Below, piece by piece: positions 49,243-60,751 of a DNA stretch of 64,000 bases. Every line of letters begins with the position of its first letter. Within the stretch, counting starts at the first letter, position 1. The stretch spans positions 17,287,969 through 17,351,968 of the forward strand of contig NC_064035.1 of assembly GCF_932526225.1 (NCBI RefSeq). Direction: 5' to 3'. The notes beneath the pieces were generated by a model. The model saw only the letters and a program-made list of their open reading frames with translations, was not told the DNA's origin and did not search any database. The translations under genes and the position numbers were made by a program. This DNA is from Nematostella vectensis. Taxonomy: Eukaryota; Cnidaria; Anthozoa; Actiniaria; Edwardsiidae.

Positions 49243-50590
49243 AGTGCTTTAAATGGCGCTGAACAAATACACAAGAATATAGATAGCGCCCCAAATGGCG
49301 CTCAAGATCCTATTTAATAGGTGTAGTTAGGAATTTATTTATTGCATCATTAATATTGCCCATTTTTATTGAATGCATTCCCATTTGGGTGTTACCTAGC
49401 TGGCTCAGCAAGCCATTCCAAACAAAGCGAAGTGCTAAGGGTACAGAGATATTTGTATATTTACCAAAATACCAAACGAAATTATTATTATTCGAATCGA
49501 AGGCCTCGAATCGCTGTGATCGAATATAGTAATAATATAGATATCATAAATAGGATTTTATTGATTTTTATCTTGTATTGCTATAAAAAGTGCCGCCACT
49601 ACATTTGTTAAAATAAGGAATTATTTACACTATGAATGGAAACACCATGTGAAATAGGCGCTATATATTTATTCGTGTTATATTTAACCCTTGCCGTTAA
49701 CTCTTTATATAGGCTGCTTTTATTTACAACTTTTTGTGTTCTGTATATATTATATTTTGCGTGGTGTGTGTATGTTGCCACAGTGCCGTAGCAGACCTCG
49801 AAATATTGGAGGGGCACAATACAGAAACACTAAGAAAATATTTTGGGGCACGGCCACGCCCCTACTTGTCATTTCCCTATAATTCCTAAAAATATTGAGG
49901 GGTGCCCCGCTCTCTGCTACGGCCCTGAGCCAATTTGTTCTTGATGGTTATACACTCGTATTTTTAGGGTTTGGGTAATTATCACAGCCTTGTGTTGTTA
50001 GTAGTGCATTGCACAGAATGGGTGTCAGATGATACCAGTCAAAACCATGCCCAGAGACCCGGCATATGTTAAAAGCGCTAGACCCGGCGTACATTGTGTT
50101 CGCCTGGGTAACCATCGTCCTTCGCGATCGCCCGGGTACCCATCGTCCTTCGTGATGGCTGGGAGACCCAGCGTGCTTTGCGGTCGCAAGAATACCCCGG
50201 CATTCGTGGTTTGCCGCCGGTTGAATGATCATGTGTCAAGACTATGCAACCTTGCAACGGCTCGCATTATTTGCTATAATCTAAATTCTAAGTAAAATAG
50301 AATGCTTTTATGTATTTTAAAAGGCAGCTCACTGCAGTTGGATATGAGTTAAACCTATTTCTTTCTGTTGGTTGATTATACTGTTTTATCAGAGTCGTTA
50401 TGTAGATATCCGTGTTTGAGTATTATTTATAAAACACAATCTGGGAATTGTTGTAGGGCTAGAGAGGAATGAATAAACAGTTGCACTAAATATTGTGTGA
50501 CAGATTTCTGTTGTTTCACCAACCGATACCCATGGCGAATAATGATTTTCAGAAGGACAGCCTTTTTCTATCTCTGTTTTTTTGCCCCAG
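49243..50590. other. PLC-beta 3' UTR / 3' flank
   Basis: No gene seen. A canonical AATAAA at 50472-50477 could end a 1.2-kb 3' UTR that would include MITE copy 2. Around 50040-50230 there are short related strings (CCATCGTCCTTCG, GACCCGGC, GAGACCCAGCG) suggesting an old small repeat. Confidence 0.5.
49781..49927 (-). mobile_element. 147-bp MITE, copy 2, in PLC-beta 3' region
   Basis: Reverse-complement relative of the element at 48890-49037. It starts CAGTGCCGTAGCAG and ends CTCTGCTACGGCCCTG, with the same internal AAAATATTTT and GGGGC blocks. It lies downstream of the PLC-beta stop, so it may be within the 3' UTR. Confidence 0.75.
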
Positions 50591-50955
50591 TAGTCCAGTC
50601 AATCTACGAAAATTTATAGCCGAACCTAAAAGTAATTGCAACACAAACAATTTTATTGTTAAATGATAAGAAAATACATTCTAAACAACATCCCAAAAAT
50701 TCTCCAAAGTGCTCTTGGGGGAACATCTCGGAACTTGACAATAAACAAGTTTTTTTGTCGGCCATCTTGGATTCTATTGTTTTTTATGAGCGCACTGGCA
50801 TATAGAGTGATCTCGTCGAGAGTGTGTTTGCGTCGTTAGTGCGCCATGAATAACAATAGAATACAAGATTGCTGACAATTTTTTTATTGTTGAATTTTGG
50901 GAAGCTATGAAGACATGCTACTTAAACTAGGTTAAACATTAGATTGACTGGACTA
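50591..50955. mobile_element. 365-bp foldback MITE
   Basis: Perfect terminal inverted repeat TAGTCCAGTCAATCTA at both ends. A second, longer inverted pair lies inside: about 50738-50785 against 50850-50905, sharing ATTCTATTGTT and CAATAAA-type sequence. CAG flanks both ends (50588-50590 and 50956-50958). Confidence 0.7.
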
Positions 50956-51832
50956 CAGTATAGGTAAAAAGATTTTTAACAGTTTCTCGAAAGAAAGTAT
51001 AAGAAATAGTGAATAGGAGCTATTGCTTCTGTAAGATTTGACTGTGATGCCCGTGTCGACCTATGCCATCGATGAAAAGATGACATTTTCAAGGGATGAA
51101 TGAAAAAAGGACAACTTTATATGTGGAAAAATAAAAGAGAAAACGCAAAAGCTTGAACTAAGTTATTAAGAGTAAGACAATCCAGGTGTTTAGAGTTATT
51201 TATTTTATAAATCTTAAGCATAGTGTAAACAGGATGAAAGGAAGGGCATTATCTATCTTAAACATATCAACCAGCCCCAACTATCAAAACAAAGATCTTA
51301 ATGCACTGTGACGTCGACACACCTCAGGCCATCCGCCATGCTTTACTTTATCGCTGTCAAGCTCCACTTTGATGGCCTTTCCTTTCGAGACAATTATTCC
51401 CGATTGTTTTTTCTTCTGACTTTTATTAATACCTTACTGCAAGTGGCAATATTTGAACATAAGGGCACTCATGATTGGTCTCATATCAGGGGCTCGTACC
51501 CAGAATTATTAGAGGGTGTGTGCGGTCATAGATATCTTATGGAAAAAGGAGAGTATTTGATAATCGTTTTATAAGGAATGGCCCGCTAAGCAGAGAGGGA
51601 GGGGGGGAGCTTAGCTGGGGGAGGGGGGGTGGATGCGCGGGCATCCTAGGCACACCCCATATCTACGCGCTCTGGCTAGTGGGTCTATCGGGTAAAGAAT
51701 AAAGGTCTGTTAGTAGGAAGAGGAGCTAGGGAAAAACTAGATTCTAACTTTACACAAGGCGGAGATCAAAAAGGACATCTCTATAAGCGCTTCCGAATCT
51801 CGTTTGAAACTCATTGGGGTTTACCCCTTACT

Positions 51833-53288
51833 CTTGCCGATAAAATAAACAAGGCTTGACGATAAAATAAACGAGGCTTGACGATAAAATAAACAAGGCT
51901 TGACGATAAAATAAACATGGCTTGCCGATAAAATAAACAAGGCTTGACGATAAAAAAACAAGGCTTGCCGATAAAATAAACAAGGCTTGACCATAAAATA
52001 AACAAGGCTTGACGATAAAATAAACAAGGCTTGCCAATAAAATAAACAAGGCTTGACCATTTGACCATAAAATAAACAAGGCTTGACGATAAAATAAACA
52101 AGGCTTGACGATAAAATAAACAAGGCTTGACGATAAAATAAACAAGGCTTGACGATAAAATAAACAAGGCTTGACGATAAAATAAACAAGGCTTGACGAT
52201 AAAATAAACAAGGCTTGCCGATAAAATAAACAAGGCTTGCCGATAAAATGAACAAGGCTTGCCGATAAAATGAACAAGGCTTGCCGATAAAATGAACAAG
52301 GCTTGCCGATAAAATAAACAAGGCTTGCCAATAAAATAAACAAGGCTTGCCGATAAAATGAACAAGGCTTGCCGATAAAATAAACAAGGCTTGCCAATAA
52401 AATAAACAAAGCTTGCCGATAAAATGAACAAGGCTTGTCGATAAAATAAACAAGGCTTGACGATAAAATAAACAAGGCTTGCCGATAAAATAGACAAGGC
52501 TTGCCGATAAAATAAACAAGGCTTGACGATAAAATAAACAAGGCTTGACGATAAAATGAACATGGCTTGACGATAAAATAAACAAGGCTTGACGATAAAA
52601 TAAACAAGGCTTGCCGATAAAATAAACAAGGCTTGCCGATAAAATAAACAAGGCTTGACGATAAAATAAACAAGGCTTGACGATAAAATAAACAAGGCTT
52701 GCCGATAAAATAAACAAGGCTTGACGATAAAATAGACAAGGCTTGCCGATAAAATGAACAAGGCTTGCCGATAAAATGAACAATGCTTGACGAGAAAATA
52801 AACAAGGCTTGACGATAAAATAAACAAGGCTTGCCGATAAAATAAACAAGGCTTGACGATAAAATAAACAAGGCTTGACGATAAATAAACAAGGATTACC
52901 GATAAAATAAACAAGGCTTGCCGATAAAATAAACAAGGCTTGACGATAAAATAAACAAGGCTTGCCGATAAAATGAACAAGGCTTGACGATAAAATAAAC
53001 AAGGCTTGCCGATAAAATAAACAAGGCTTGCCGATAAAATAAAAAGGGTTGACGATAAAATAAACAAGGCTTGACGATAAAATAAACAAGGCTTGCCGAT
53101 AAAATAGACAAGGCTTGCCGATAAAATGAACAAGGCTTGACGATAAAATAAACAAGGCTTGCCGATAAAATAAACAAGGCTTGCCGATAAAATAAAAAGG
53201 GTTGACGATAAAATAAACAAGGCTTGCCGATAAAATAAACAAGGCTTGACGATAAAATAGACAAGGCTTGACGATAAAATAGACAAGT
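51833..53288. repeat. 22-bp minisatellite, about 66 copies
   Basis: Copies of CAAGGCTTGACGATAAAATA followed by AA, varying mainly at GA/CC in CTTG(A/C)CGAT and at TAAA/TGAA/TAGA. A block of about ten units around 52940-53200 is duplicated from a neighbour. Minus-strand ORFs of 508, 473 and 354 codons across it are repeat artefacts. Confidence 0.95.
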
Positions 53289-53370
53289 AGTGTTTTTGGT
53301 CCTGTGTAGTGATTGTCTTGTGCTTAATTATATACATTAATTTCTTGAATTACTGGGTTCTATTTTTGTT

Positions 53371-53400
53371 CGACGTTTCGGCAATGCTGCCTTCATCAGG
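53371..53400 (-). ncRNA. Second hammerhead-like motif, probably a Penelope-like element remnant
   Basis: Minus strand reads CTGATGA, A, stem GGC/GCC with a six-base loop, GAAAC, GTC. These are the hammerhead core strings CUGAUGA, GAAA and a potential GUC cleavage triplet in the right order. As at 29374-29415 there is one extra A before stem II, and here helix III would be almost absent. No Penelope ORF is nearby. Confidence 0.55.
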
Positions 53401-54321
53401 TATCCTGATCCAACCTAAATAAGAGAAGGAAGCCACTTTTCAATTAGAGCCTCGGCGACATTCGCATTGAAATTTGTTCGTTTTGCTTATGGCTATTGAT
53501 TACCCTACGTGAATATGCATCTAATATTTTTCAATACAGCAATTTCCTGGTCTTTCTGTTCATTTTCAATGATTGCTTTCTTTTGGCGTTTCGTGCACCT
53601 GGTTCAGCCATATTGGCTAAAAGCTGGTTTATATTATATTTAAACAATTTTCGTTTAGTCTATTCTTTGAAGACTGAACAAATCTAATAAAATGCAGACT
53701 CTATTAAAGGAAGAGAGAACAAAAATAATGTCGCAGTTCACATTAAGTTAAATACCATTCTGGGAAGTAAGTTTAGCTAATTTTGCTTAAACGTTAGTTA
53801 AAAATTAGCTAAATTTCGAACGGGGGATTTTCGAAACGATATCATTCTCGATACTCGTTGCATTACTACCATCATAATGTGCTTTTAATTAAAGTTTACA
53901 CCCAAAATATCCTCTAACTGCTTGGAGACTTTTCTCGGAGCAATTTCGCTCTTGTAGACGAGACGACCTACACGCTTCTGCAGCTTGTAAATTATGAAAA
54001 CCTGAAACTATTATATAGCGTAACAATTATTCATTACAGGGCGTTTTATTGTGACTTTGAATGAAAATCATTCTGTCCGAATTAAGTAAAATGCTCTGAC
54101 TTTCTTTCTCTGTGCCTAAAGCTTCTATTATCTTTACAGATCCTCAATTCTTTTACCTTTTTAAAGCTTTTATTTTTTTAATTTTTGGTTCCTCCACCCA
54201 CTACTCTCTGTGCCAATGAGAGATCACACATTATGAAAGTTTCTTCACAGTTGTTTTCGGCATCGATACTTAATTGACTGCACACAATCGGACTGCTCTT
54301 TCAGGATAAATCTCACGCAGG

Positions 54322-57234
54322 ATGAAAATAAACGTAACGACCATCAAACTTTTGATATCCTCGGCACAGGAGAAGTCTGGCCCGTTAGAGATCTCGATTC
54401 GTTTATCAATTCTGGTCCTTCTCTTCTTCACCACTGTACTGGGCAATGGTAGCATTCTAGTGATGCTGAAGCGATTCAAGTCCCTTCGCACGATTCCAAA
54501 CATCTTAATCGCCAACTTGGCCTTCATAGACTTGATGAACGGGGTAATAAACCTGCCACTTGTGGCCATGCTGACAAACGTTCACTTTCAGCGGCACGTC
54601 AAAGGGAGGTTAACGTCTGCTATAGTGGCGTGCCTGCAGTCCGCCTTTGTGCTGCTCAATTTGTTCGGCATGATGTTTATGATGCTTGACCGGTATTCCG
54701 TTATCAAGTGGGGAATGAAATATAAGGTAAGGCACTCTATACACAGCTGCTATGTTATCATCCTAGCAAAGTAAAAAATGAAAAAAGCATCCATTTCCAT
54801 CGGCTGATTTGGGGAGACTATTGCAATATTTTCGATTAAATTCCGAATATAAAGTAAAGAACAAACAAAAACAACAAAGACTTTAGAAGTTTATTTCGAG
54901 GTTCCATCACAATGTGCCTAACAATAACAAAGCCAAAACTCAAGATTGAAATTCGGAATTAAAATAAAAACAAAACGAATAAAACCTCATTCCCGGTTTT
55001 TGGAACATATGCAATCGTTTCAAATTAGCGTCAGGCTGACTGTCACTTTCCTCTTTGATGGGTTTGACTTTCCTGTGCGGGAAAAGAGCTTTATTTTTAG
55101 GAGACTATCGACCAGAAAAGACATTTTTGTGTTCCCATCATCAAACAAGTTTATGTCGGTTCGGATTTGAGAGTAGCTCTTAACACAGGTACTATAACGC
55201 AAAAAAAAAAAAAAAAAAAAATTGCCAGTCGCATGCACGTTTTTTGATGTATGACACCCCCGTTGCGATTTGCTTTTCTTTTCTTAAAATCGCACAAATA
55301 GAAGAACTTTTATTTTCCGCAACAAATTTCTTTAAGCCGCAGAAAAAACTTCGTGGCGCATGCGAGACAAGTTGCAGGGGGAAAAACGTACGCCGGCAGA
55401 GCCTTAAGGCACGAGTTTCTCCGGCATTGCATAAACACGAGACAAAAAATTTGATCTACATACCATATACATATATTCTACGGTGGCCCATAAGGGACAT
55501 AGCCCTATAACTTATTAATTTCCATCGAGTGTTACTAATTCTCGATAGAGTGTTACTAACTCTCGATAGAGTGTTACTAACTCTCGATAGAGTGTTACTA
55601 ATTGTCTTCTGACGCTTCGTTTTCGAATGGTAAGGACGACGGCGATGGCTAGAAATGCGAGACCGAATATTCAAGGAACGGCGTATACTCAAGGAATTGC
55701 TCCCTCAAATTATGAGTCCTGCGACTTTTCCAGTCATTTCAATTGAATTTTTCATCCATTAATATTTTTACTCTTGCAAATAATTTGTACCCATTAGCAT
55801 TTTCGCTCTTACCCATTTGTCCTCGCCGCTCGCACTAACGTTTTAGAAATAATTGTATTCATGTAATTATTTATAGGTGTGGTCGGGGACGGATAAGGCG
55901 TTCAAGGCCGTGCTGATCACGTGGCTCCTTACCGTCGCCATAATGGTTCCCTGGTTCCTATCCCTTTATGACGTAGATCTGGGTGACGCCCCAACAGTTA
56001 TTTACCGCATGGTATATTATTACAAGATTGGAAACAGTATGACCGTTATCCGGTCGGTTTTCTCGGCTATCTTTGCGCTCATGGCATTGATGACTTGGTA
56101 TAGCATCAAGAAGCAGATTCGGGTAAGATTTTGATAAACCTGATAACTTGTTTCTTTCGAATGCTAAAACTTTCCAAACCTCGATATGAGTTTCTATATA
56201 ATATGCTTATTTTACGCCTACTGTCTATCAAATTTTATACTTATTTATACTCATGATGAAATGCGGGTTACAACACATGGATTCTCCGAGTCCAACCTCA
56301 TTTGAAATAGATGTTTAGGCCAGACCAAAAACAATGACTAAATATGGGATGCAAAAGAAAATGGAAAAAAAACAAGGTTTAAGCATTCTTATCGACCTGG
56401 TGGACCTAGTTTGTAAAAGGTACATAATATCTGCAATTGCTGATTGTATTTTTGCAGATAAATGAGAAAAAGCTATCCCTTCACCATCATTTTCACGGCC
56501 TACAACAAAGGGAGACGAGACGTCGCATAGAGGCGCACGCTGCCACTACTGTGGGACTGACCGTGGGCTCGTACGTACTATCGTGCATTCCCCTTATCAT
56601 GTACGGTGTCCTGTCTCAGAAGGCCTCTGATCTCGTCAGTAGCAACTTCCTTAAGTGGTTCGGTGATATAGCTAATTACTTCCAGTTCGTCTCAAGTATG
56701 TGCAATCCCTTCATTTATATGGCACGTTGCAAGCGCTTTAACCAGGCCCTCAAGCTTCTATGCAAAGATCCGCTGGGTACAAGTGAGCCTAGGGAGAATG
56801 CGAGTTACAATAAACGCCCCCTCTCAACGTCAGCCTGTTCGAGCATACAGTATTCGAACAAATCTTTTACAAGCAACGAACGCTCCCTTTCAAAGTCAGC
56901 CTCTTCGAGCATACAGTATTCAAACAAATCTTTTACAAGCAACGAACGCCCTCTCTCAACGTCAGCCTCTTCGAGCATACAGCATTTAAACAAGTCCTTG
57001 ACGAACTGCGATCAGGACAATGTCTGCTGTCCCCATCAAGACGAAGTACGCACCTTGGTTTTCCGGGTTATTCGTGTAGCGCTCGAGGACATTATGAAGC
57101 ATTATGAAGAAGACGAGAATGAGGCAGACGGTAGCGGACAAAGCAACAATTTGGGTTTTACCGGTGATGATGGTGTTGGTAATGTTGATAAAGACGATGA
57201 TAAAGATGGTGCTCCAAGCCCTTCACCACCATGA
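54322..57234 (+). CDS. Orphan class A (rhodopsin-like) GPCR
   Basis: Seven-helix plasma-membrane receptor; ligand unknown. Exons 54322-54726, 55877-56122, 56458-57234 join in phase 0 to 475 residues. A glycosylation site (NVT at 4-6) precedes helix 1. Landmarks: GN at 41-42 in helix 1, LAFID with Asp70 in helix 2, DRY at 123-125, Pro in helix 4 (MVPWF), CIP at 260-262 in helix 6 in place of CWxP, NPFIY at 300-304 in helix 7. The position of the usual helix 3 disulfide Cys is Ser99, and loop 2 (after SLYDVDLGD) also has no Cys, so the canonical disulfide is missing. The long C-tail has three Ser-rich 22-residue repeats and an acidic end. Exon structure and motifs make the class secure; I cannot assign a subfamily. 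Confidence 0.9.
55524..55603. repeat. 21-bp repeat in GPCR intron 1
   Basis: Four copies of TCTCGATAGAGTGTTACTAA with slight variation. A 20-base poly-A run lies at about 55201-55220 in the same intron. Confidence 0.85.
56812..57002 (+). repeat. 66-bp in-frame repeat in the GPCR C-tail
   Basis: Three copies of a 66-bp unit encode RPLSTSA-C/S-SSIQ, YSNKSFTSNE and close variants. The period keeps the reading frame, and many Ser/Thr residues offer phosphorylation sites of the type used by receptor kinases. Confidence 0.9.
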
Positions 57235-57343
57235 TGGACATAATGATGCTGGTGATCTTTGTGGTATCATTCATAGCCATAAAACTAACCTGTGCTTTCA
57301 TGACGATTCTGATGTTTTATGTGGTATTGCTGATATTTAAAGT

Positions 57344-57553
57344 GGTTAGTCATGGTGGGGGCGTAAGGGTCTGCGGTAATGTGATTTTGCCTTAAATCTG
57401 GCGCGTTTTTTACCTATTTTATTCCGCGGTATTGGGGTTTTTCTAAACTGCGCGGTTTACGGTTATTGACTTATTATTTTGACGGTTTTTGGCGTTTTTA
57501 TGTGTGGTTTCTGTGCGGTTTTCGCACCCCCCTTACGCCCCCTCATGGTAACC
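57344..57553. mobile_element. About 210-bp MITE downstream of the GPCR
   Basis: Inverted termini: GGTTAGTCATGGTGGGGGC on the left against GGTTACCATGAGGGGGC from the right, both continuing GTAAGGG. The interior is rich in GCGGTTTT and CGCGGT motifs. It lies between the GPCR stop and a possible poly(A) signal AATAAA at 57661-57666. Confidence 0.6.
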
Positions 57554-59308
57554 AGGGCGTTGATGATGATGGAAACGGTGTTGTCCATCTGAATAGTTAG
57601 TCAAGGCTCTTATGTTAGAGTCATGATAACCAGGGCTTCACTGGTGATTATGATGTTGTAAATAAAAGGTACATATATAAGATAAGCCATAATTATTACA
57701 TGGGCTATTACGTTTTAAGGTTTATATGATGTTATAGTAATATAGTCTTGCTGATAATTCAAATGGTGAACACAATGTTATTCAAAGTTTATCCGGTGAT
57801 GATGATGATGCAACTGTTGTTCTGCATGGTCACAGGCGATTGTAACTTTAACCAGGACACGATGGATGTGGTGGTGCCTTGGCAAAGCGCTATTTACGAC
57901 GAACTTGTTTTCATGAGCCAGCTTATGAGGCCTAGTGACGGGTATAAATAGGGCATAACTAAATCCTAGTGGACATGCCTTTCGACATCCTTCACAGCAA
58001 CAACTGAACAGCCATCATCTTGTTATATCTTGCATGAATTCTATTATATTTGTACGATGTGCTCTCCGTCTCAAGAGAGCAAAAACCCAGAAAACAGTTT
58101 GTTTTTCCTTATATAAACAAAGAACTACGCAATTGCTACATTCCGCGCCAAAACTACTCGATACCGTTTGAAATTTGCCAAACGAAGTCAAAGATTTGTA
58201 TCCGGCCGGCCAAGACCCCGTCAACATACGAGACCCCCCTCCTCCAATGTTGAGTTACCAAGAGGGCCATGCTAGGTGGACATCCTGCTATTGGACTAAC
58301 ATTGGACCAGGGGGGAGGGGTGATTATATCAAGGACAGAGGGTTTTTTTTGTAATGCGTTTTGGTATTCTAATTGGTACAAAAATAGGTATAAAGGGTAT
58401 CAAGAGTTTTGGCGCGGATTGTAGCTTTTCCAACGAAAGCCGCGCCTTATCTCACCCGGGAAACTCTAGGGAGTTGTTGTGACATTTTCCAGGGCTCATT
58501 TGGAATATCGCAACATTTCATTACATTATGAATCTTCGGAATGCCCTTTCTGTGAGGGGTTGTACCCCAAGAACACCTACTCTAACCACCATTAGGGGTA
58601 TGATAAAACTCCAAGGGTAATTTGGCTAGCATGAAATTAAATGTTGAACTGCCCCACAATACCTATACACAAAAAAAACAGTTAACTATCAGACCCTAAT
58701 ACCAGAGTACCCCCCCCCCCCCTCCCCCCGGAAGCAAAACCAACCTAGTCCCAAACCAACATTGCTTTAGCCAAACAACCATATCATCTTTACTTTATTA
58801 CACTGCGAGGCAGACACACGTTTGAGGTATAATCAATTTACCACGCAAATAAGTAGGACGCTTTCTACAAGGCGATAAAATATACTTCTCAAACTAGAAC
58901 TTCACCAAGAGGCTCCGAGTAAAAGACTAATGACTACGCGCTTATTCACGAGACTGTGTCCAATATCTAACGCCACTCCATTCTAAAACGCACACATATA
59001 TACTTATGACGTTCCTAGAAGTTAACCACGTTGTGTTTTGATTTTTATATAGATACATACCTACACGCGCACGTTTTCACCGAGTTCAAAACATTGTTCG
59101 GGCGAATACAGCAATTGTCGAATGGTAGCGCTTGGAGAGAAAAGTTCTGGCTAAATAGTTACCCAAAGAGAGAGCTATGCTCCATACATACTGTATCTAG
59201 ATAACCTAAACATCGTATTTTACTTGCATCAGCACATTGCCTTTTGGTCGGTAAACTACCTTTCGACAATCGCCATAGCGTTTTCGAAACAGTTGCGCAC
59301 AGCTTAGT
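57554..59308. other. Intergenic region between the GPCR and POU genes
   Basis: No gene recognised. It contains the candidate GPCR poly(A) signal (57661-57666), an AATAAA-type signal for the POU gene on the minus strand (58794-58799), a C-run at 58709-58719, and a short inverted pair (CCTCCAATGTT / AACATTGGACC, 58232-58301). A 67-codon ORF ending at 57951 is probably chance. Confidence 0.5.
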
Positions 59309-60751
59309 TCACACAGAGTTCTCTCCATCATCGTGCTGTTCCATCATACATCCCTCGTCTCCGTTCGAGACAGAAGAAGAGCTGACCCGTCGCTCCTTTT
59401 GCCGCCTATTGCAGAACCACACCCTAACCACCTCCCTGTCTAGGCCCAGGCTCTCCGCGAGGCTGCTGATATCTGAGGTTGACGGGCGTGGCATTTTCTC
59501 AAAGTGGTTTTCAAGAACCCCTTTCACATTCTTCTCGATGATAGTTCGTCTCTTTCGCTTTTTGTAAGGACCATTGTGAGTCGCAAAGGCGAAGTTTGAA
59601 GGGTTCTGCTGTTTCTCTCCCTCGTGGCCGCTCGAGGAAGCGTCTGTTTCCTGGAGCCACTTTTGCAACAAAGGCTTTAGCTTGCACATGTTTTTTAGGC
59701 TAAGCTGCAGTGCTTCAAAACGACAGATAGTAGTTTGACTCAGCACGTTTCCATACAGAGTGCCTAAAGCAACGCCAACGTCTGCCTGAGTGAAACCTAA
59801 CGCGACTCGACGCTGGCGGAACTGCTTAGCGAATGTTGATAACTCATCAGGGGTGGTTGGGTCAGTAGCGGCTTCTTCGTCATCTTCGTCAAAACCACCT
59901 GTAACCATAGATGGCAGCTTTTCGACTGACACACTGGAGCTGTCACCTTGAGGGACCACAGGGGTTTGCCCATGGTTACCATTGACTGGCACATAGGACA
60001 CTCGAACAACTTGCGGAGTGGCGCCTGCGTTGCTTGTAGTGCAGGTGGTCTGCACGATGTTGACAGCCTTACCATCTGTGGTGGTTATACCTGGCCAGGA
60101 CCCGTGGATGACAGCACCTCCCGCTGTTCCAGATGAAGTCGAGATCAGCTGGGTCCCGTTAGGGAGTACAGTCTTGAAGCCCTGTATGCTGCTTGGACTG
60201 CTTAGCAAAACCACTGTGCCAGTGCAGGGGATCAAACCCTGCATGACAGCCTGGGTGTTGTCTACAGGGATGTATGTGGTTACCCCTTGAGGCGAGATGA
60301 CCTGTTGTGCTGCCATGGCCTGTGAAAGGGCTTGTGCCTGAAGGACTGTTTGTGCAGGTATTTGTTGCGTGGACTCCTGTTTTGTAGCTACATTGTTGAC
60401 TATATCTTCTACCTTTATCTGGACTTTATTTACTGTTTCTTCTGCTTCTACCTTGACAATGGTCTGGGCTGGGGTACTTGTTGTTAATTGCTGAATTGCT
60501 TGCATTCCGCTCATAGTTCTACCAGCTACCAGAGCTGGGCGTGGCACCATGTTGATATTTTTCTTGGGCACCTGTTGCAGAATTTCCCTTCTTTCTACAG
60601 CTGCCCCGTCATTGTCTGCTTTTCCTGTGGCTTCTGTTAGTGATTGGCTTGTTAGATTTTTTTCTTCCAACATCATCTTTTCCTCTGATACATCAAGTTT
60701 TGTTTGGTTTTCTGTGACCCCAACACATCCTGCACTCTCAACTTTAGCCAT
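59309..60751 (-). CDS. POU-domain transcription factor, probably class I (Pit-1)-like
   Basis: Nuclear DNA-binding regulator. The 480-residue coding region is one exon, starting MAKVESAG at 60751. A splice acceptor (TTACAG) lies just upstream at about 60783, so the 5' UTR is split. The N-terminal 290 residues are Gln/Thr/Val-rich activation-type sequence with repeated VKVE. The POU-specific domain is about residues 299-369 ([46 protein letters not shown]). A 26-residue linker leads to the homeodomain, about 396-455 (KRKRRT, then [16 protein letters not shown] with the POU-typical Cys50). ICRFE and EVVRVWF resemble class I, but the POU-specific domain also resembles class II and V, so the class is uncertain. 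A 25-residue acidic tail follows. Confidence 0.95.
   Translation of the reverse strand: MAKVESAGCVGVTENQTKLDVSEEKMMLEEKNLTSQSLTEATGKADNDGAAVERREILQQVPKKNINMVPRPALVAGRTMSGMQAIQQLTTSTPAQTIVKVEAEETVNKVQIKVEDIVNNVATKQESTQQIPAQTVLQAQALSQAMAAQQVISPQGVTTYIPVDNTQAVMQGLIPCTGTVVLLSSPSSIQGFKTVLPNGTQLISTSSGTAGGAVIHGSWPGITTTDGKAVNIVQTTCTTSNAGATPQVVRVSYVPVNGNHGQTPVVPQGDSSSVSVEKLPSMVTGGFDEDDEEAATDPTTPDELSTFAKQFRQRRVALGFTQADVGVALGTLYGNVLSQTTICRFEALQLSLKNMCKLKPLLQKWLQETDASSSGHEGEKQQNPSNFAFATHNGPYKKRKRRTIIEKNVKGVLENHFEKMPRPSTSDISSLAESLGLDREVVRVWFCNRRQKERRVSSSSVSNGDEGCMMEQHDDGENSV

Noticed and set aside
51811..53337. Minus-strand ORFs of 508, 473, 354 and 122 codons
   Set aside because: They are readings of one 22-bp repeat in different frames; hydrophobic periodic peptides with no domain or independent codon signal.
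57748..57951. 67-codon plus-strand ORF with a hydrophobic start resembling a secreted peptide
   Set aside because: Low-complexity Met-rich leader from a GATGATG repeat, no processing sites or family.
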